This document shows, in pieces, positions 5,656-6,688 of a DNA stretch of 6,688 bases. A program made the position numbers and the translations under genes. The first letter of the stretch is position 1. The number at the start of each line of letters is the position of its first letter. Source of the stretch: Dehalococcoidia bacterium (GTDB lineage: Bacteria > Chloroflexota > Dehalococcoidia > UBA2985); the NCBI GenBank assembly GCA_030740415.1, contig JASLXI010000048.1, positions 1 through 6,688 on the forward strand, written 5' to 3'. Under the pieces are notes generated by a model, which saw only the letters and a program-made list of their open reading frames with translations, ran no database searches and was not told the DNA's origin.

Positions 5656-5862
5656 TCCCCCCCCAGTTAATTTGCCACCTTGCATCCTGTTCCTCTTTTG
5701 CCGTTTTTCCGAAAGTCAGGTACCATTCTTAGGTGTTCGAACCGCTCTCAGGTTCTTTATGCAGTACAGGCTCTCTTATATGCTGTTTATTGTCTCAGAT
5801 TTAGCCATATGATGGAACGACTCTTCGAGAGAGCGTAGCCCGATGAGATTTGTGTCTCAGGG
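5656..5862 (+). other. Region between the small genes and coaE containing a promoter-like repeat
   Basis: No gene can be supported here. It starts with a C8 tract (5657-5664), then carries the third promoter-like site (5698-5726). That site leads to a 23-codon ORF (GTG 5733 to TAG 5802-5804) with no recognisable protein character. A short stem TGAGA-N6-TCTCA lies at 5844-5859, immediately before the coaE -35. Confidence 0.5.
5690..5726 (+). promoter_or_regulatory. Diverged copy of the 81-codon gene's promoter
   Basis: TTCCTCTTTTGC (5690-5701) is identical to 5367-5378. The -35 (TTGCCG, 5698-5703), 17-base spacing and -10 (TACCAT, 5721-5726, 4 of 6) occupy the same relative positions, shifted by 323 bases. 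A GTG at 5733 sits where the ATG 5410 sits in the first copy. Whether it is active is unknown. If so it would give a leader of about 185 bases before coaE. Confidence 0.45.
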
Positions 5863-5891
5863 TTGTTATTAGACAGATTTACGTATAAAAT
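5863..5891 (+). promoter_or_regulatory. Predicted sigma70-type promoter of coaE
   Basis: TTGTTA (5863-5868, 4 of 6) and TAAAAT (5886-5891, 5 of 6) are spaced by 17 bases, with an alternative TATAAA two bases upstream. The predicted start near 5898 leaves a leader of about 22 bases with AAGGGGGG (5908-5915) as Shine-Dalgarno, 4 bases before the ATG. Confidence 0.55.
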
Positions 5892-5919
5892 TCTCTGTGC
5901 GTGCCACAAGGGGGGCAGT

Positions 5920-6543
5920 ATGGTAGTAATTGGACTAGCGGGAGGAATTGGTACAGGCAAGAGTGCCGTGTCGCGCATTCTGGAGGAGCTGGGAGCGGTG
6001 GTGCTGGATGCGGACAGATTCGGACATGAAGTGTACCTACCCAACACAGACGGGTTGAAGGAGGTTGTCGCCGCCTTTGGTAAAGATGTCCTTCTACCCA
6101 ATGGAGAAGTTGACCGACGAACACTAGGTGGGAAGGTATTCGGGAATCCCGAGGCGATGGCAAAACTAAACGCCATCGCGTGGCCCCGTATTCGGCAACG
6201 GATAGAAGATGAGATCGAGGAGCGGAGGCGTGAGGGTACCCAAGTAGTGGTGCTGGATGCGGCGGTACTCATCGAGGCCGGGTGGACGGACGCTACTGAT
6301 GAAGTCTGGGTGGTCACCTCCCCAGAAACCCACGTAATACAGCGGATTCAGACACGTAATAACCTCACCGAAGAGCAGGTACGAGCCCGTATGAACTCTC
6401 AGATGTCTACCGTGGAAAGAGTACAACACGCGGACATCGTCGTAGACAATGATGGAAGCCTTGAGGAGTTGCGGCGTAAGGTGCAAGCGTTGTGGGAAGA
6501 CCGACTAGCCAGCAAGGGTCCTGTGGGGAGGCACAATGACTGA
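5920..6543 (+). CDS. coaE: Dephospho-CoA kinase
   Basis: Cytoplasmic P-loop kinase that phosphorylates the ribose 3'-hydroxyl of dephospho-CoA with ATP, the last step of coenzyme A synthesis. The 207 residues match the family's usual ~200. Visible are Walker A G8-G-I-G-T-G13-K14-S15, D30-A-D32 with the FGHEVY that follows, FGN (74-76) and WPRIRQRI (88-95). The LID/CoA region comprises LDAAVLIEAGW (112-122), the Q141-R-I-x-x-R146 step, the SQMS segment (160-163) and ADIVVDN (171-177). The common PLLFE box is AVLIE here. With EAGW, VFGN and SQMS this recalls the DPCK domain of eukaryotic CoA synthase. The start is ATG 5920, with a Shine-Dalgarno and the P-loop eight residues in. A TTG at 5863 in the same frame is rejected as it forms the -35. 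It overlaps the next gene by 8 bases. Confidence 0.97.
   Translation: MVVIGLAGGIGTGKSAVSRILEELGAVVLDADRFGHEVYLPNTDGLKEVVAAFGKDVLLPNGEVDRRTLGGKVFGNPEAMAKLNAIAWPRIRQRIEDEIEERRREGTQVVVLDAAVLIEAGWTDATDEVWVVTSPETHVIQRIQTRNNLTEEQVRARMNSQMSTVERVQHADIVVDNDGSLEELRRKVQALWEDRLASKGPVGRHND
6525..6531 (+). promoter_or_regulatory. Ribosome binding site of the CbbQ-type gene inside coaE
   Basis: GGGGAGG lies in the last codons of coaE, 4 bases before the ATG at 6536, and supports that start. The overlap ATGACTGA makes coupled translation with coaE likely. Confidence 0.65.
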
Positions 6544-6688
6544 AAAGCAGACGTACACCTCCTATCAGACCGAGGAATACGTAATCAAGGAAGAGCCATT
6601 CTACCTGCCAGTGGGAGATGAGGTAGAGCTGTTTGAGGTGGCCTACTCCCAGCAGTTGCCAATCTTGTTGAAAGGGCCCACGGGAACG
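6536..6688 (+). CDS. CbbQ/NirQ/NorQ-type MoxR AAA+ ATPase, N-terminal fragment cut by window edge
   Basis: Only 51 codons are visible. Residues 22-51 (FYLPVGDEVELFEVAY at 22-37, then LPILLKGPTGT at 41-51) have the typical opening of CbbQ/NirQ/NorQ/GpvN proteins, ending inside the Walker A motif (GPTGxGKT). These MoxR-branch AAA+ ATPases, about 260-300 residues, work with a partner carrying a von Willebrand A domain (CbbO, NorD) to activate or assemble metalloenzymes such as Rubisco or nitric oxide reductase. The client cannot be known from this window, and the assignment to Cbb or Nor is not possible. The start is supported by GGGGAGG and the 8-base overlap with coaE, so the two are probably one transcript. 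Confidence 0.85.
   Translation, partial: MTEKQTYTSYQTEEYVIKEEPFYLPVGDEVELFEVAYSQQLPILLKGPTGT

Noticed and set aside
5657..5664. C8 homopolymer as a phase-variable tract
   Set aside because: It lies after a stop codon, not in a reading frame or between -35 and -10, and similar G/C runs of 6-7 occur inside cdsA, dxr and the coaE ribosome site.
5621..5812. 63-codon + strand ORF downstream of the 81-codon gene
   Set aside because: It begins inside the 81-codon gene in another frame, runs through the C8 tract and the promoter repeat, and has no ribosome site.
5863..5919. Extended coaE start at TTG 5863
   Set aside because: The added 19 residues have no family counterpart, TTG 5863 forms the predicted -35, and ATG 5920 has a Shine-Dalgarno and the P-loop at normal distance.
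5787..6317. 176-codon ORF on the - strand opposite coaE
   Set aside because: It covers the coaE P-loop and catalytic region in antisense and is Ser/Thr/Pro-rich, as expected for a shadow frame.

Overview
The window is bacterial chromosomal DNA of moderate GC content with every supported gene on the + strand. It carries the C-terminal half of undecaprenyl diphosphate synthase (uppS), then cdsA, dxr, rseP and ispG. This is the widely conserved bacterial envelope-lipid/isoprenoid cluster. After it come two small unrecognised genes, coaE, and the first 51 codons of a CbbQ/NirQ/NorQ-type MoxR AAA+ ATPase. The gene order, the style of the DXR and IspG sequences and the coaE-CbbQ junction suggest Chloroflexota, perhaps Dehalococcoidia/SAR202-like. 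This is inference from remembered sequences, not a search result, and the lineage is held with only moderate confidence. There are no tRNA or rRNA genes, CRISPR arrays or transposases.

Layout: positions 1-3569 read as one transcription unit. UppS makes the C55 lipid carrier. CdsA makes CDP-diacylglycerol for phospholipids and overlaps dxr by 16 bases. Dxr commits DXP to the MEP isoprenoid pathway. RseP is a site-2 intramembrane protease with a perfect Shine-Dalgarno. After a 126-base gap, ispG, a late MEP-pathway [4Fe-4S] enzyme, appears to have its own sigma70-type promoter (TTGACC-17-TAGACT). Thus dxr and ispG feed the isoprenoid supply used by UppS, while CdsA and RseP serve membrane lipid synthesis and envelope proteostasis.

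Positions 4854-5919 are the least ordinary part. They hold a 71-codon gene with an SH3/KOW-like look, an 81-codon gene of unknown function that seems to be transcribed leaderless from a perfect TATAAT, two inverted repeats, and three promoter-like sites that share sequence. The first two share a 15-base element, TTANCGGAAGTNCTA. The second and third share a 12-base block plus the same -35/-10/start geometry, although the third leads only to a 23-codon ORF and then to coaE. coaE has another promoter of its own, and its sequence resembles the dephospho-CoA kinase domain of eukaryotic CoA synthase. It overlaps the following CbbQ-type gene by 8 bases, so the two are probably co-translated. No convincing intrinsic terminator (GC-rich stem followed by a T run) was seen anywhere.
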